Source of the DNA: Osmia lignaria lignaria
Taxonomy: Eukaryota > Arthropoda > Insecta > Hymenoptera > Megachilidae
Direction: 5' to 3'
Assembly: GCF_051020975.1 (NCBI RefSeq)
Contig: NW_027478173.1
Coordinates: forward strand, 1,550,001 to 1,614,000
Length of the DNA: 64,000 bases
A program made the translations under genes and the position numbers. Each line of letters starts with the position of its first letter. The stretch's first letter is position 1. The notes beneath the pieces were generated by a model, which was not told where the DNA came from, did no database searches, and saw nothing but the letters and a program-made list of their open reading frames with translations. Positions 1-12,115 of the stretch are shown piece after piece.

Positions 1-201
1 CGCAAATGCCACTTCCAGCTTAGCTGTGCAGAAGAAGAACAACAAGAAGAAGAAATATCTCGAAATATGTCCGACAGGCCCCTTCCCTTGAGATAAATCT
101 GCAAATATCTCGGAAACGAAGCGAGCTATGGCGAAATGTTAAGAGACCTTTTTTGTAGAGAATCAAGTTTCCTACGTTTTATCTTCTATGATATTTTTTG
201 A
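1..201 (+). repeat. Partial satellite monomer at left window edge
   Basis: This is the last 201 bases (monomer positions 122-322) of a copy cut by the window start. It carries uncommon substitutions (CCGACAGG, GCGAAATG, AATCAAG, CCTACGTTTTATC) that reappear together exactly 3,220 bp (10 monomers) downstream at 3,221-3,421. The array therefore continues to the left and this end belongs to a 10-monomer duplication. Confidence 0.95.
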
Positions 202-237
202 TCAGATGCGTAGTTCTCGAGATATATCAAGATATTT
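191..237. other. Imperfect dyad at the monomer head, recurring every 322 bp
   Basis: Bases 191-202 and the reverse complement of 226-237 match at 9 of 12 positions, separated by 23 bases that include the 8-bp palindrome TCTCGAGA. The arrangement recurs in the monomers. Short dyads are known in some centromeric satellites that lack CENP-B boxes. Here the arms are imperfect and AT-rich, and head variants (ATCAAG to ATCGAG) worsen the pairing with no compensating change in the other arm, so function is unproven. Confidence 0.4.
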
Positions 238-284
238 AAAAGTTCCGAAGCCGCACCAACATAATAGAGATACAGAAACACCGT

Positions 285-425
285 GGCCCCTTTCTTTGAG
301 ATAACTCTGCACTATTGCGCGCTGCAAATGCCACTTCCAGCTTAGCTGTGCAGAAGAAGAACAACAAGAAGAAGAAATATCCCGAAATATGTCCGTCAGG
401 CCCCTTCCCTTGAGATAAATCTGCA
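285..425 (+). repeat. Internal direct repeat inside the monomer (27-bp copies, 114 bp apart)
   Basis: Bases 285-311 and 399-425 both begin GGCCCCTT, continue through TTGAGATAA and end TCTGCA. They match at 24 of 27 positions, with differences at segment positions 9, 11 and 21. Similarity continues weakly on both sides (GAAACACCGT against GAAATATGTCCGT upstream; TGCGAGCTGCAAATG against AGCGAGCTATGGCAAAATG downstream). A third GAGATA segment at 219 followed by ATATTT...CCGAAG is a weaker possible relative. This suggests the 322-bp unit grew from shorter ancestral units of roughly 110 bp. The B/C pair is directly visible; the three-unit origin is inference. Confidence 0.7.
352..377 (+). repeat. 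GAA/CAA purine-rich tract, present in every monomer
   Basis: A run of GAA, CAA and AAG triplets sits at monomer positions 151-176 in every copy I read. Changes are mostly single substitutions (for example AACATCAAG, AACAACAACAAG, GAGGAAGAAC). The window's only 3-bp deletion, near 14,524, removes one GAA here, as expected for triplet slippage. The strong strand asymmetry makes it the obvious landmark of the monomer; any protein-binding or triplex role is speculative. Confidence 0.85.
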
Positions 426-3400
426 AATATCTCGGAAACGAAGCGAGCTATGGCAAAATGTTAAGAGACCTTTTTTGTAGAGAATTAAGTTTCCTACTTT
501 TTATGTTCTATGATATTTTTCGATCAGAGGCGTAGTTCTCGAGATATATCAAGATGTTTAAAAGTTCCGAAGCCGCACCAACATAATAGAGATACAGAAA
601 CACCGTGGCCCCTTTCTTTGAGATAACTCTGCACGATTGCGAGCTGGAAATGCCACTTCCAGTTTAGCTGTGCAGAAGAAGAACAACAAGAAGAAGAAAT
701 ATCTCGAAATATGTCCATCAGGACCCTTCCCTTGAGATAAATCTGCAAATATCTCGGAAACGAAGCGAGCTATGGCAAAATGTTAAGAGACCTTTTTTGT
801 AGAGAATTATGTTTCCTACAATTTGTGTTCTATGATATTTTATGATCAGAAGCGTAGTTTTCGAGATATATCGAGATATTTAAAAGTTCCGAAGCCGCAC
901 CAACATAATAGAGATACAGAAACACCGTGGCCCCTTTCTTTGAGATAACTCTGCACTATTGCGCGCTGCAAATGCCACTTCCAGCTTAGCTGTGCAGAAG
1001 AAGAACAACAAGAAGAAGAAATATCTCGAAATATGTCCGTCAGGCACCTTCCCTTGAGATAAATCTGCAAATATCTCGGAAACGAAGCGAGCTATGGCAA
1101 AATGTTAAGAGACCTTTTTTGTAGAGAATTAAGTTTCCTACTTTTTATGTTCTATGATATTTTTCGATCAGAGGCGTAGTTCTCGAGATATATCAAGATA
1201 TTTAAAAGTTCCGAAGCCGCACCAACATAATAGAGATACAGAAACACCGTGGCCCCTTTCTTTGAGATAACTCTGCACTATTGCGCGCTGCAAATGCCAC
1301 TTCCAGCTTAGCTGTGCAGAAGAAGAACAACAAGAAGAAGAAATATCTCGAAATATGTCCGTCAGGCCCCTTCCCTTGAGATAAATCTGCAAATATCTCG
1401 GAAACGAAGCGAGCTATGGCAAAATGTTAAGAGACGTTTTTTCTAGAGAATTAAGTTTCCTACTTTTTATGTTCTATGATATTTTTCGATCAGAGGCGTA
1501 GTTCTCGAGATATATCAAGATATTTAAAAGTTCCGAAGCCGCACCAACATAATAGAGATACAGAAACACTGTGGCCCCTTTCTTTGAGATAACTCTGCAC
1601 GATTGCGAGCTGGAAATGCCACTTCCAGTTTAGCTGTGCAGAAGAAGAACAACAAGAAGAAGAAATATCTCGAAATATGTCCGTCAGACCCCTTCCCTTG
1701 AGATGAATCTGCAAATATCTCGGAAACGAAGCGAGCTATGGCAAAATGTTAAGAGACCTTTTTTGTAGAGAATAATGTTTCCTACAATTTACGTTCTATG
1801 ATATTTTTTGATCAGAAGCGTAGTTTTCGAGATATATCGAGATATTTAAAAGTTCCGAAGACGCACCAACATAATAGAGATACAGAAACACCGTGGCCCC
1901 TTTCTTTGAGATAACTGTGCACTAGTGCGAGCCGCAAATGCCACTTCCAGCTTAGCTGTGCAGAAGAAGAACAACAAGAAGAAGAAATATCTCGAAATAT
2001 GTCCGTCAGGCCCCTTCCCTTGAGATATATCTGCAAATATCTCGGAAACGAAGTGAGCTATGGCAAAATGTTAAGAGACCGTTTTTGTAGAGAATTAAGT
2101 TTCCTACTTTTTATGTTCTATGATATTTTTTGATCAGACGCGTAGTTCTCGAGATATATCAAGATATTTAAAAGTTCCGAAGCCGCACCAACATAATAGA
2201 GATACAGAAACACCGTGGCCCCTTTCTTTGAGATAACTCTGCACTATTGCGAGCTGTAAATGCCACTTCCAGCTTAGCTGTGCAGAAGAAGAACAACAAG
2301 AAGAAGAAATATCTCGAAATATGTCCGTCAGGCCCCTTCCCTTGAGATATATCTGCAAATATCTCGGAAACGAAGCGAGCTATGGCAAAATGTTAAGAGA
2401 CCTTTTTTGTAGAGAATTATGTTTCCTACAATTTATGTTCTATGATATTTTTTGATCAGAAGCGTAGTTTTCGAGATATATCGAGATATTTAAAAGTTCC
2501 GAAGCCGCACCAACATAATAGAGATACAGAAACACCGTGGCCCCTTTCTTTGAGATAACTCTGCACTAGTGCGATCCGCAAACGCCACTTCCAGCTTAGC
2601 TGTGCAGAAGAAGAACAACAAGAAGAAGAAATATCTCGAAATATGTCCGTCAGGCCCCTTCCCTTGAGATAAATCTGCAAATATCTCGCAAACGAAGCGA
2701 GCTATGGCAAAATGTTAAGAGACCTTTTTTGTAGAGAATTAAGTTTCCTACTTTTTATGTTCTCTGATATTTTTTGATCAGATGCGTAGTTCTCGAGATA
2801 TATCAAGATATTTAAAAGTTCGGAAGCCGCACCAACATAATAGGGATACAGAAACACCGTGGCCCCTTTCTTTGAGATAACTCTGCACTAGTGCGAGCCG
2901 CAAATGCCACTTCCAGCTTAGCTGTGCAGAAGAAGAACAACAAGAAGAAGAAATATCTCGAAATATGTCCGTCAGGCCCCTTCCCTTGAGATACATCTGC
3001 AAATATCTCGGAAACGAAGCGAGCTATGGCAAAATGTGAAGAGACGTTTTTTGTCGAGAATTATGTTTCCTACAATTTCTGTTCTATGATATTTTTTGAT
3101 CAGAAGCGTAGTTTTCGCGATATATCGAGATATTTAAAAGTTCCGAAGCCGCACCAAAATAATAGAGATACAGAAACACCGTGGCCCCTTTCTTTGAGAT
3201 AACTCTGCACTAGTGCGAGCCGCAAATGCCACTTCCAGCTTAGCTGTGCAGAAGAAGAACAACAAGAAGAAGAAATATCTCGAAATATGTCCGACAGGCC
3301 CCTTCCCTTGAGATAAATCTGCAAATATCTCGGAAACGAAGCGAGCTATGGCGAAATGTTAAGAGACCTTTTTTGTAGAGAATCAAGTTTCCTACGTTTT

Positions 3401-5997
3401 ATCTTCTATGATATTTTTTGATCAGATGCGTAGTTCTCGAGATATATCAAGATATTTAAAAGTTCCGAAGCCGCACCAACATAATAGAGATACAGAAATA
3501 CCGTGGCCCCTCTCTTTGAGATAACTCTGCACTATTGCGAGCTGCAAATGCCACCTCCAGCTTATCTGTGCAGAAGAAGAACAACAAGAAGAAGAAACAT
3601 CTCGAAATATGTCCGTCAGGCCCCTTCCCTTGAGATAAATCTGCAAATATCTCGGAAACGAAGCGAGCTATGGCAAAATGTTTAGAGACCTTTCTTGTAG
3701 AGAATTAAGTTTCCTACTTTTTATGTAGTATGATATTTTTTGATCAGATGCGTAGTTCTCGAGATATATCAAGATATTTAAAAGTTCCGAAGCCGCACCA
3801 ACATAATAGAGATACAGAAACACCGTGGCCCCTTTCTTTGAGATAACTCTGCACTATTGCGCGCTGCAAATGCCACTTCCAGCTTAGCTGTGCAGAAGAA
3901 GAACAACAAGAAGAAGAAATATCTCGAAATATGTCCGTCAGGCCCCTTCCCTTGAGATAAATCTGCAAATATCTCGGAAACGAAGCGAGCTATGGCAAAA
4001 TGTTAAGAGACGTTTTTTGTAGAGAATTAAGTTTCCTACTTTTTATGTTCTATGATATTTTTCGATCAGAGGCGTAGTTCTCGAGATATATCAAGATATT
4101 TAAAAGTTCCGAAGCTGCACCCACATAATAGAGGTACAGAAACACCGTGGCCTCTTTCTTTGAGATAACTCTGCACTAGTGCGAGCCACAAATGCCACTT
4201 CCAGCTTAGCTGTGCAGAAGAAGAACAACAAGAAGAAGAAATATCTCGAAATATGTCCGTCAGGCCCCTTCCCTTGAGATAAATATGCAAATATCTCGGA
4301 AACGAAGCGAGCTATGGCAAAATGTTAAGAGACCTTTTTTGTAGAGAATTAAGTTTCCTACTTTTTATGTTCTATGATATTTTTTGATCAGATGCGTTGT
4401 TCTCGAGATATATCAAGATATTTAAAAGTTCCGAAGCCGCACCAACATAATAGAGATACAGAAACACCGTGGCCCCTTTCTTTGAGATAACTCTGCACTA
4501 TTGCGTGCTGCAAATGCCACTTCCAGCTTAGCTGTGCAGAAGAAGAACAACAAGAAGAAGAAATATCTCGAAATATGTCCGTCAGGCCCCTTCCCTTGAG
4601 ATATATCTGCAAATATCTCGGAAACGAAGCGAGCTATGGCAAAATGTTAAGAGACCTTTTTTGTAGAGAATTATGTTTCCTACAATTTCTGTTCTATGAT
4701 ATTTTTTGATCAGAAGCGTAGTTTTCGAGATATATCGAGATATTTAAAAGTTCTGAAGCCGCACCAACATAATAGAGATACAGAAACACCGTGGCCCCTT
4801 TCTTTGAGATAACTCTGCACTATTGCGCGCTGCAAATGCCACTTCCAGCTTAGCTGTGCGGAAGAAGAACAACAAGAAGAAGAAATATCTCGAAATATGC
4901 CCGTCAGGCCCCTTCCATTGAGATAAATCTGCAAATATCTCGGAAACGAAGCGAGCTATGGCAAAATGTTAAGAGACCTTTTTTGTAGAGAATTAAGTTT
5001 CCTACTTTTTATGTTCTATGATATTTTTTGATCAGATGCGTTGTTCTCGAGATATATCAAGATATTTAAAAGTTCCGAAGCCGCACCAACATAATAGAGA
5101 TACAGAAACACCGTGGCCCCTTTCTTTGAGATAACTCTGCACTATTGCCAGCTGCAAATGCCACTCCCAGCTTAGCTGTGCAGAAGAAGAACAACAAGAA
5201 GAAGAAATATCTCGAAATATGCCCGTCAGGCCCCTTCCATTGAGATAAATCTGCAAATATCTCGGAAACGAAGCGAGCTATGGCAAAATGTTAAGAGACC
5301 TTTTTTGTAGAGAATTAAGTTTCCTACTTTTTATGTTCGATGATATTTTTTGATCAGATGCGTAGTTCTCGAGATATATCAAGATATTTAAAAGTTCCGA
5401 AGCTGCACCCACATAATAGAGGTACAGAAACACCGTGGCCTCTTTCTTTGAGATAACTCTGCACTAGTGCGAGCCACAAATGCCACTTCCAGCTTAGCTG
5501 TGCAGAAGAAGAACAACAAGAAGAAGAAATATCTCGAAATATGTCCGTCAGGCCCCTTCCCTTGAGATAAATATGCAAATATCTCGGAAACGAAGCGAGC
5601 TATGGCAAAATGTTAAGAGACCTTTTTTGTAGAGAATTAAGTTTCCTACTTTTTATGTTCTATGATATTTTTTGATCAGATGCGTTGTTCTCGAGATATA
5701 TCAAGATATTTAAAAGTTCCGAAGCCGCACCAACATAATAGAGATACAGAAACACCGTGGCCCCTTTCTTTGAGATAACTCTGCACTATTGCCAGCTGCA
5801 AATGCCACTCCCAGCTTAGCTGTGCAGAAGAAGAACAACAAGAAGAAGAAATATCTCGAAATATGCCCGTCAGGCCCCTTCCATTGAGATAAATCTGCAA
5901 ATATCTCGGAAACGAAGCGAGCTATGGCAAAATGTTAAGAGACCTTTTTTGTAGAGAATTAAGTTTCCTACTTTTTATGTTCTATGATATTTTTTGA

Positions 5998-6641
5998 TCA
6001 GATGCGTTGTTCTCGAGATATATCAAGATATTTAAAAGTTCCGAAGCCGCACCAACATAATAGAGATACAGAAACACCGTGGCCCCTTTCTTTGAGATAA
6101 CTCTGCACTATTGCGAGCTGCAAATGCCACTCCCAGCTTAGCTGTGCAGAAGAAGAACAACAAGAAGAAGAAATATCTCGAAATATGTCCGTCAGGCCCC
6201 TTCCCTTGAGATATATCTGCAAATATCTCGGAAACGAAGCGAGTTATGGCAAAATGTTAAGAGACCTTTTTTGTAGAGAATTAAGTTTCCTACTTTTTAT
6301 GTTCTATGATATTTTTTGATCAGATGCGTTGTTCTCGAGATATATCAAGATATTTAAAAGTTCCGAAGCCGCACCAACATAATAGAGATACAGAAACACC
6401 GTGGCCCCTTTCTTTGAGATAACTCTGCACTATTGCGAGCTGCAAATGCCACTCCCAGCTTAGCTGTGCAGAAGAAGAACAACAAGAAGAAGAAATATCT
6501 CGAAATATGTCCGTCAGGCCCCTTCCCTTGAGATATATCTGCAAATATCTCGGAAACGAAGCGAGTTATGGCAAAATGTTAAGAGACCTTTTTTGTAGAG
6601 AATTAAGTTTCCTACTTTTTATGTTCTATGATATTTTTTGA
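5998..6641 (+). repeat. Two identical adjacent monomers (single-unit duplication)
   Basis: Monomers 5,998-6,319 and 6,320-6,641 read as identical and share the uncommon set GCGTTGTTCTCG, CACTCCCAGC, GAGATATATCTGC and GCGAGTTATGG. This is the shortest-range duplication visible and shows that unequal exchange can act with a step of one 322-bp unit. Confidence 0.88.
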
Positions 6642-7929
6642 TCAGATGCGTAGTTCTCGAGATATATCAAGATATTTAAAAGTTCCGAAGCCGCACCAAC
6701 CTAATAGAGATACAGAAACACCGTGGCCCCTTTCTTTGAGATAACTCTGCACTACTGCGAGCTGCAAATGCCACTTCCAGCTTAGCTGTGCTGAAGAAGA
6801 ACAACAAGAAGAAGAAATATCTCGAAATATGTCCGTCAGACCCCTTCCCTTGAGATAAATCTGCAAATATCTCGGAAACGAAGCGAGCTATGGCAAAACG
6901 TTAAGAGACATTTTGTGTAGAGAATTAAGTTTCCTACTTTTTATGTTCTATGATATTTTTTGATCAGATGCGTAGTTCTCGAGATATATCGAGATATTTA
7001 AAAGTTCCGAAGCCGCACCAACATAATAGAGATACAGAAGCACCGTGGGCCCTTTCTTTGAGATAACTCTGCACTAGTGCGAGCCGCAAATGCCACTTCC
7101 AGCTTAGCTGTGCAGAAGAAGAACAACAAGAAGAAGAAATATCTCGAAATATGTCCGTCAGGCCCCTTCCCTTGAGATATATATGCAAATATCTCGGAAA
7201 CGAAGCGAGCTATGGCAAAATGTTAAGAGACCTTTTTTGTAGAGAATTAAGTTTCCTACTTTTTATGTTCTATGATATTTTTTGATCAGATGCGTAGTTC
7301 TCGAGATATATCAAGATATTTAAAAGTTCCGAAGCCGCACCAACCTAATAGAGATACAGAAACACCGTGGCCCCTTTCTTTGAGATAACTCTGCACTACT
7401 GCGAGCTGCAAATGCCACTTCCAGCTTAGCTGTGCAGAAGAAGAACAACAAGAAGAAGAAATATCTCGAAATATGTCCGTCAGGCCCCTTCCCTTGAGAT
7501 AAATATGCAAATATCTCGGAAACGAAGCGAGCTATGGCAAAATGTTAAGAGACCTTTTTTGTAGAGAATTAAGTTTCCTACTTTTTATGTTCTATGATAT
7601 TTTTTGATCGGATGCGTAGTTCTCGAGATATATCAAGATATTTAAAAGTTCCGAAGCAGCACCAACATAATAGAGATACAGAAACACCGTGGCCCCTTTC
7701 TTTGAGATAACTCTGCACTACTGCGAGCTGCAAATGCCACTTCCAGCTTAGCTGTGCAGAAGAAGAACAACAAGAAGAAGAAATATCTCGAAATATGTCC
7801 GTCAGACCCCTTCCCTTGAGATAAATCTGCAAATATCTCGGAAACGAAGCGAGCTATGGCAAAATGTTCAGAGACCTTTTTTGTAGAGAATTAAGTTTCC
7901 TACTTTTTATGTTCTACGATATTTTTTGA

Positions 7930-9217
7930 TCAGATGCGTAGTTCTCGAGATATATCCAGATATTTAAAAGTTCCGAAGCGGCACCAACATAATAGAGATA
8001 CAGAAACACCGTGGCCCCTTTCTTTGAGGTAACTCTGCACTATTGCGAGCTGCAAATGCCACTTCCAGCTTAGCTGTGCAGAAGAAGAACAACAAGAAGA
8101 AGAAATATCTCGAAATATGTCCGTCAGGCCCCTTCCCTTGAGATAAATCTGCAAATATCTCGGAAACCAAGCGAGCTATGGCAAAATGTTAAGAGACCTT
8201 ATTTGTAGAGAATTAAGTTTCCTACTTTTTATGTTCTACGATATTTTTTGATCAGATGCGTAGTTCTCGAGATATATCAGGATATTTAAAAGTTCCGAAG
8301 CCGCACCAACATAATAGAGATACAGAAACACCGTGGCCCCTTTCTTTGAGATAACTCTGCACTACTGCGAGCTGCAAATGCCACTTCCATCTTAGCTGTG
8401 CAGAAGAAGAACAACAAGAAGAAGAAATATTTCGAAATATGTCCGTCAGACCCCTTCCCTTGAGATAAATCTGCAAATATCTCGGAAACGAAGCGAGCTA
8501 TAGCAAAATGTTAAGAGACCTTTTTTGTAGAGAATTAAGTTTCCTACTTTTTATGTTCTACGATATTTTTTGATCAGATGCGTAGTTCTCGAGATATATC
8601 CAGATATTTAAAAGTTCCGAAGCGGCACCAACATAATAGAGATACAGAAACACCGTGGCCCCTTTCTTTGAGGTAACTCTGCACTATTGCGAGCTGCAAA
8701 TGCCACTTCCAGCTTAGCTGTGCAGAAGAAGAACAACAAGAAGAAGAAATATCTCGAAATATGTCCGTCAGGCCCCTTCCCTAGAGATAAATCTGCAAAT
8801 ATCTCGGAAACCAAGCGAGCTATGGCAAAATGTTAAGAGACCTTATTTGTAGAGAATTAAGTTTCCTACTTTTTATGTTCTACGATATTTTTTGATCAGA
8901 TGCGTAGTTCTCGAGATATATCAAGATATTTAAAAGTTACGAAGCCGCACCAACATAATAGAGATACAGAAACACCGTGGCCCCTTTCTTTGAGATATCT
9001 CTGCACTATTGCGAGCTGCAAATGCCACTTCCAGCTTAGCTGCGCAGAAGAAGAACAACAAGAAGAAGAAATATCTCGAAATATGTCCGTCAGACCCCTT
9101 CCCTTGAGATAAATCTGCAAATATCTCGGAAACGAAGCGAGCTATGGCAAAATGTTAAGAGACGTTTTTTGTAGAGAATTAAGTTTCCTACTTTTTATGT
9201 TCTATGATATTTTTTGA
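7930..9217 (+). repeat. Tandem two-monomer duplication (2 x 644 bp)
   Basis: Monomers 7,930 and 8,574 share ATCCAGATATTT, GAAGCGGCACC, TTGAGGTAACTC, GGAAACCAAGCG and CCTTATTTG, which are rare elsewhere. Partners 8,252 and 8,896 are less alike: 8,252 has TTTCGAAATATG and 8,896 has GTTACGAAG and TTGAGATATC. The TTGAGGTAACTC, AAACCAAGCG and CCTTATTTG set returns at 9,540, so the duplication was partly spread further. Confidence 0.82.
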
Positions 9218-12115
9218 TCAGATGCGTAGTTCTCGAGATATATCGAGATATTTAAAAGTTCCGAAGCCGCACCAACATAATAGAGATACAGAAGCACCGT
9301 GGGCCCTTTCTTTGAGATAACTCTGCACTAGTGCGAGCCGCAAATGCCACTTCCAGCTTAGCTGTGCAGAAGAAGAACAACAAGAAGAAGAAATATCTCG
9401 AAATATGTCCGTCAGGCCCCTTCCCTTGAGATAAATATGCAAATATCTCGGAAACGAAGCGAGCTATGGCAAAATGTTAAGAGACCTTTTTTGTAGAGAA
9501 TTAAGTTTCCTACTTTTTATGTTCTATGATATTTTTTGATCAGATGCGTTGTTCTCGAGATATATCAGGATATTTAAAAGTTCCGAAGCCGCACCAACAT
9601 AATAGAGATACAGAAACACCGTGGCCCCTTTCTTTGAGGTAACTCTGCACTATTGCGAGCTGCAAATGCCACTTCCAGCTAAGCTGTGCAGAAGAAGAAC
9701 AACAAGAAGAAGAAATATCTCGAAATATGTCCGTCAGGCCCCTTCCCTTGAGATAAATCTGCAAATATCTCGGAAACCAAGCGAGCTATGGCAAAATGTT
9801 AAGAGACCTTATTTGTAGAGAATTAAGTTTCCTACTTTTTATGTTCTACGATATTTTTTGATCAGATGCGTAGTTCTCGAGATATATCAAGATATTTAAA
9901 AGTTCCGAAGCCGCACCAACATAATAGAGATACAGAAACACCGTGGCCCCTTTCTTTGAGATAACTCTGCACTATTGCGAACTGCAAATGCCACTTCCAG
10001 CTTAGCTGTGCAGAAGAAGAACAACAAGAAGAAGAAATATCTCGAAATATGTCCGTCAGGCCCCTTCCCTTGAGATAAATCTGCAAATATCTCGGAAACG
10101 AAGCGAGCTATGGCAAAATGTTAAGAGACCTTTTTGGTAGAGAATTATGTTTCCTACTTTTTATATTCTATGATATTTTTTGATCCGTCGCGTAGTTCTC
10201 GAGATATATCAAGATATTTAAAAGTTCCGAAGCCGCACCAACATAATAGAGATACAGAAACACCGTGGCCCCTTTCTTTGCGATAACTCTGCACTATTGC
10301 GAACTGCAAATGCCACTTCCAGCTTAGCTGTGCAGGAGAAGAACAACAAGAAGAAGAAATATCTCGAAATATGTCCGTCAGGCCCCTTCCCTTGAGATAA
10401 ATCTGCAAATATCTCGGAAACGAAGCGAGCTATGGCAAAATGTTAAGAGACCTTTTCTGTAGAGAATTAAGTTTTCTACTTTTTATGTTCCATGATATTT
10501 TTTGATCAGATGCGTAGTTCTCGAGATATATCAAGATATTTAAAAGTCCTGAAGCTGCACCAACTTAATAGAGATACAGAAACACCGTGGCCCCTTTCTT
10601 TGAGATAACTCTGCACTAGTGCGAGCCGCAAATGCCACTTCCAGCTTAGCTGTGCAGAAGAAGAACAACAAGAAGAAGAAATATCTCGAAATATGTCCGT
10701 CAGGCCCCTTCCCTTGAGATAAATCTGCAAATATCTCGGAAACGAAGCGAGCTATGGAAAAATGTTAAGAGACCTTTTTTGTAGAGAATTATGTTTCCTA
10801 CTTTTTATGTTCTATGATATTTTTTGATCCGACGCGTAGTTCTCGAGATATATCAAGATATTTAAAAGTTCCGAAGCCGCACCAACATAATAGAGATACA
10901 GAAACACCGTGACCCCTTTCTTTGAGATAACTCTGCACTATTGCGAGCTGCAAATGCCACTTCCAGCTTAGCTGTGCAGAAGAAGGACAACAAGAAGAAG
11001 AAATATCTCGAAATATGTCCGTCAGGCCCCTTCCCTTGAGATAAATCTGCAAATATCTCGGAAACGAAGAGAGCTATGGCAAAATGTTAAGCGACCTTTT
11101 TTGTAGAGAATTAAGTTTCCTACTTTTTATGTTCTATGATATTTTTTGATCAGATGCGTAGTTCTCGAGATATATCAAGATATTTAAAAGTTCCGAAGCC
11201 GCACCAACATAATAGAGATACAGAAACACCGTGGCCCCTTTCTTTGAGATAACTCTGCACTATTGCGAGCTGGAAATGACACTTCCAGCTTAGCTGTGCA
11301 GAAGAAGAACAACAAGAAGAAGAAATATCTCGAAATATGTCCGTCAGGCCCCTTCCCTTGAGATAAATCTGCACATATCTCGGAAACGAAGCGAGCTATG
11401 GCAAAATGTTAAGAGACGTTTTTTGTAGAGAATTATGTTTCCTACAATCTATGTTGTATGATATTTTTTGATCAGAAGCGTAGTTCTCGAGATATATCAA
11501 GATATTTAAAAGTTCCAAAGCCGCACCAACATAATAGAGATACAGAAACACCGTGGCCCCTTTCTTTGAGATATCTCTGCACTATTGCGAGCTGCAAATG
11601 CCACTTCCAGCTTAGCTGTGCAGAAGAAGAACAACAAGAAGAAGAAATATCTCGAAATATGTCCGTCAGGCCACTTCCCTTGAGATAAATCTGCAAATAT
11701 CTCGGAAACGAAGCGAGCTATGGCAAAATGTTAAGAGACCTTTTTTGTAGAGAATTAAGTTTCCTACTTTTTATGTTCGATGATATTTTTTGATCAGATG
11801 CGTAGTTCTCGAGATATATCAAGATATTTAAAAGTTCCGAAGCTGCACCAACATAATAGAGGTACAGAAACACCGTGGCCTCTTTCTTTGAGATAACTCT
11901 GCACTATTGCGAGCTGCAAATGCCACTTCGAGCTTAGCTGTGCAGAAGAAGAACAACAAGAAGAAGAAATATCTCGAAATATGTCCGTCAGACCCCTTCC
12001 CTTGAGATGAATCTGCAAATATCTCGGAAACGCAGCGAGCTATGGCAAAATGTTAAGAGACGTTTTTTGTAGAGAATTATGTTTCCTACAATTTATGTTC
12101 TATGATATTTTTTGA

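Larger units (their letters stand above)
202..523 (+). repeat. Representative complete 322-bp monomer
   Basis: This is the first full monomer and serves as the reference for phase. In order it holds a palindromic head (TGATCA at 200-205, TCTCGAGA at 215-222), the CCGAAGCCGCACC segment, a first GGCCCC...GAGATAA...CTGCA segment (285-311), a GAA-rich purine tract (352-377), TATCTCG-like motifs near 378 (here mutated to TATCCCG) and at 428, a second GGCCCC...CTGCA segment (399-425), and an AT-rich tail with runs of five or six T. The array has two main head forms (GATGCGTAGTTCTCG...ATCAAG and GAAGCGTAGTTTTCG...ATCGAG) and two main tail forms (ATTAAG...CTACTTTTTATG and ATTATG or ATAATG...CTACAATTTAYG). 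Combinations of these and about ten other sites distinguish the monomer families. Confidence 0.96.
202..12115 (+). repeat. Heterogeneous left sector, weak higher-order order (37 monomers)
   Basis: Neighbouring monomers here differ at several sites and no long periodic order is maintained, unlike the centre of the window. Short local duplications are visible: 4,066 and 5,354 (four monomers apart) share the rare CTGCACCCACATAAT and GCCACAAATG changes; 5,032 and 5,676 look identical; 5,998 and 6,320 are identical neighbours; 7,930 and 8,574 share four rare changes; 6,964 and 9,218 (seven monomers apart) share AGAAGCACCGTGGGCCC. The TCA of the head is lost at 7,578-7,832 (ATCGG), 10,154-10,408 (ATCCG) and 10,798-11,052 (ATCCG). 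It looks like an older or less recently homogenised part of the array. Confidence 0.8.

Noticed and set aside
241..255. RNA polymerase III internal promoter (box B-like GTTCCGAAGCC followed by T runs)
   Set aside because: One base too many against the GGTTCGANNCC pattern, no convincing box A at the right distance, and no tRNA or SINE-like fold.
351..380. Independent GAA microsatellite
   Set aside because: The tract is part of every monomer with essentially constant length; only one triplet loss (near 14,524) was seen, so it is not an expanding microsatellite.
202..426. Serine/cysteine-rich 74-residue minus-strand reading frame repeated in most monomers, as a possible gene family
   Set aside because: It begins with TTG, has no in-frame ATG in the common form, lies entirely in a tandem repeat whose length is not a multiple of 3, and stop-carrying or frameshifted versions were amplified equally. 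The 84-codon forms arise only because the TCA at the head mutated.
428..452. CENP-B box
   Set aside because: On the minus strand CTTCGTTTCCGAGATA matches the first half of the box, but the required central A and the CGGG core are absent.
471..521. Phased T tracts giving intrinsic DNA curvature
   Set aside because: The three T runs are spaced about 27 and 17 bp apart, near half-integral helical turns, so they do not reinforce a bend.
7964..8170. 68-codon minus-strand frame in some monomers (also at 8,608, 17,943, 18,587, 22,450, 37,905, 61,088 and others)
   Set aside because: It appears only where CGAAGCG became CCAAGCG, creating a TTG; same repeat DNA in another frame, with no supporting signal.
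11458..11688. Plus-strand ATG-started 76-codon frame (also at 52,024, 52,668, 55,566, 56,210)
   Set aside because: The common monomer has only 38 codons in this frame, ending at TAA in GAGATAAC; a single change to GAGATATC or GAGATATG extends it. No promoter, splice or conservation evidence.
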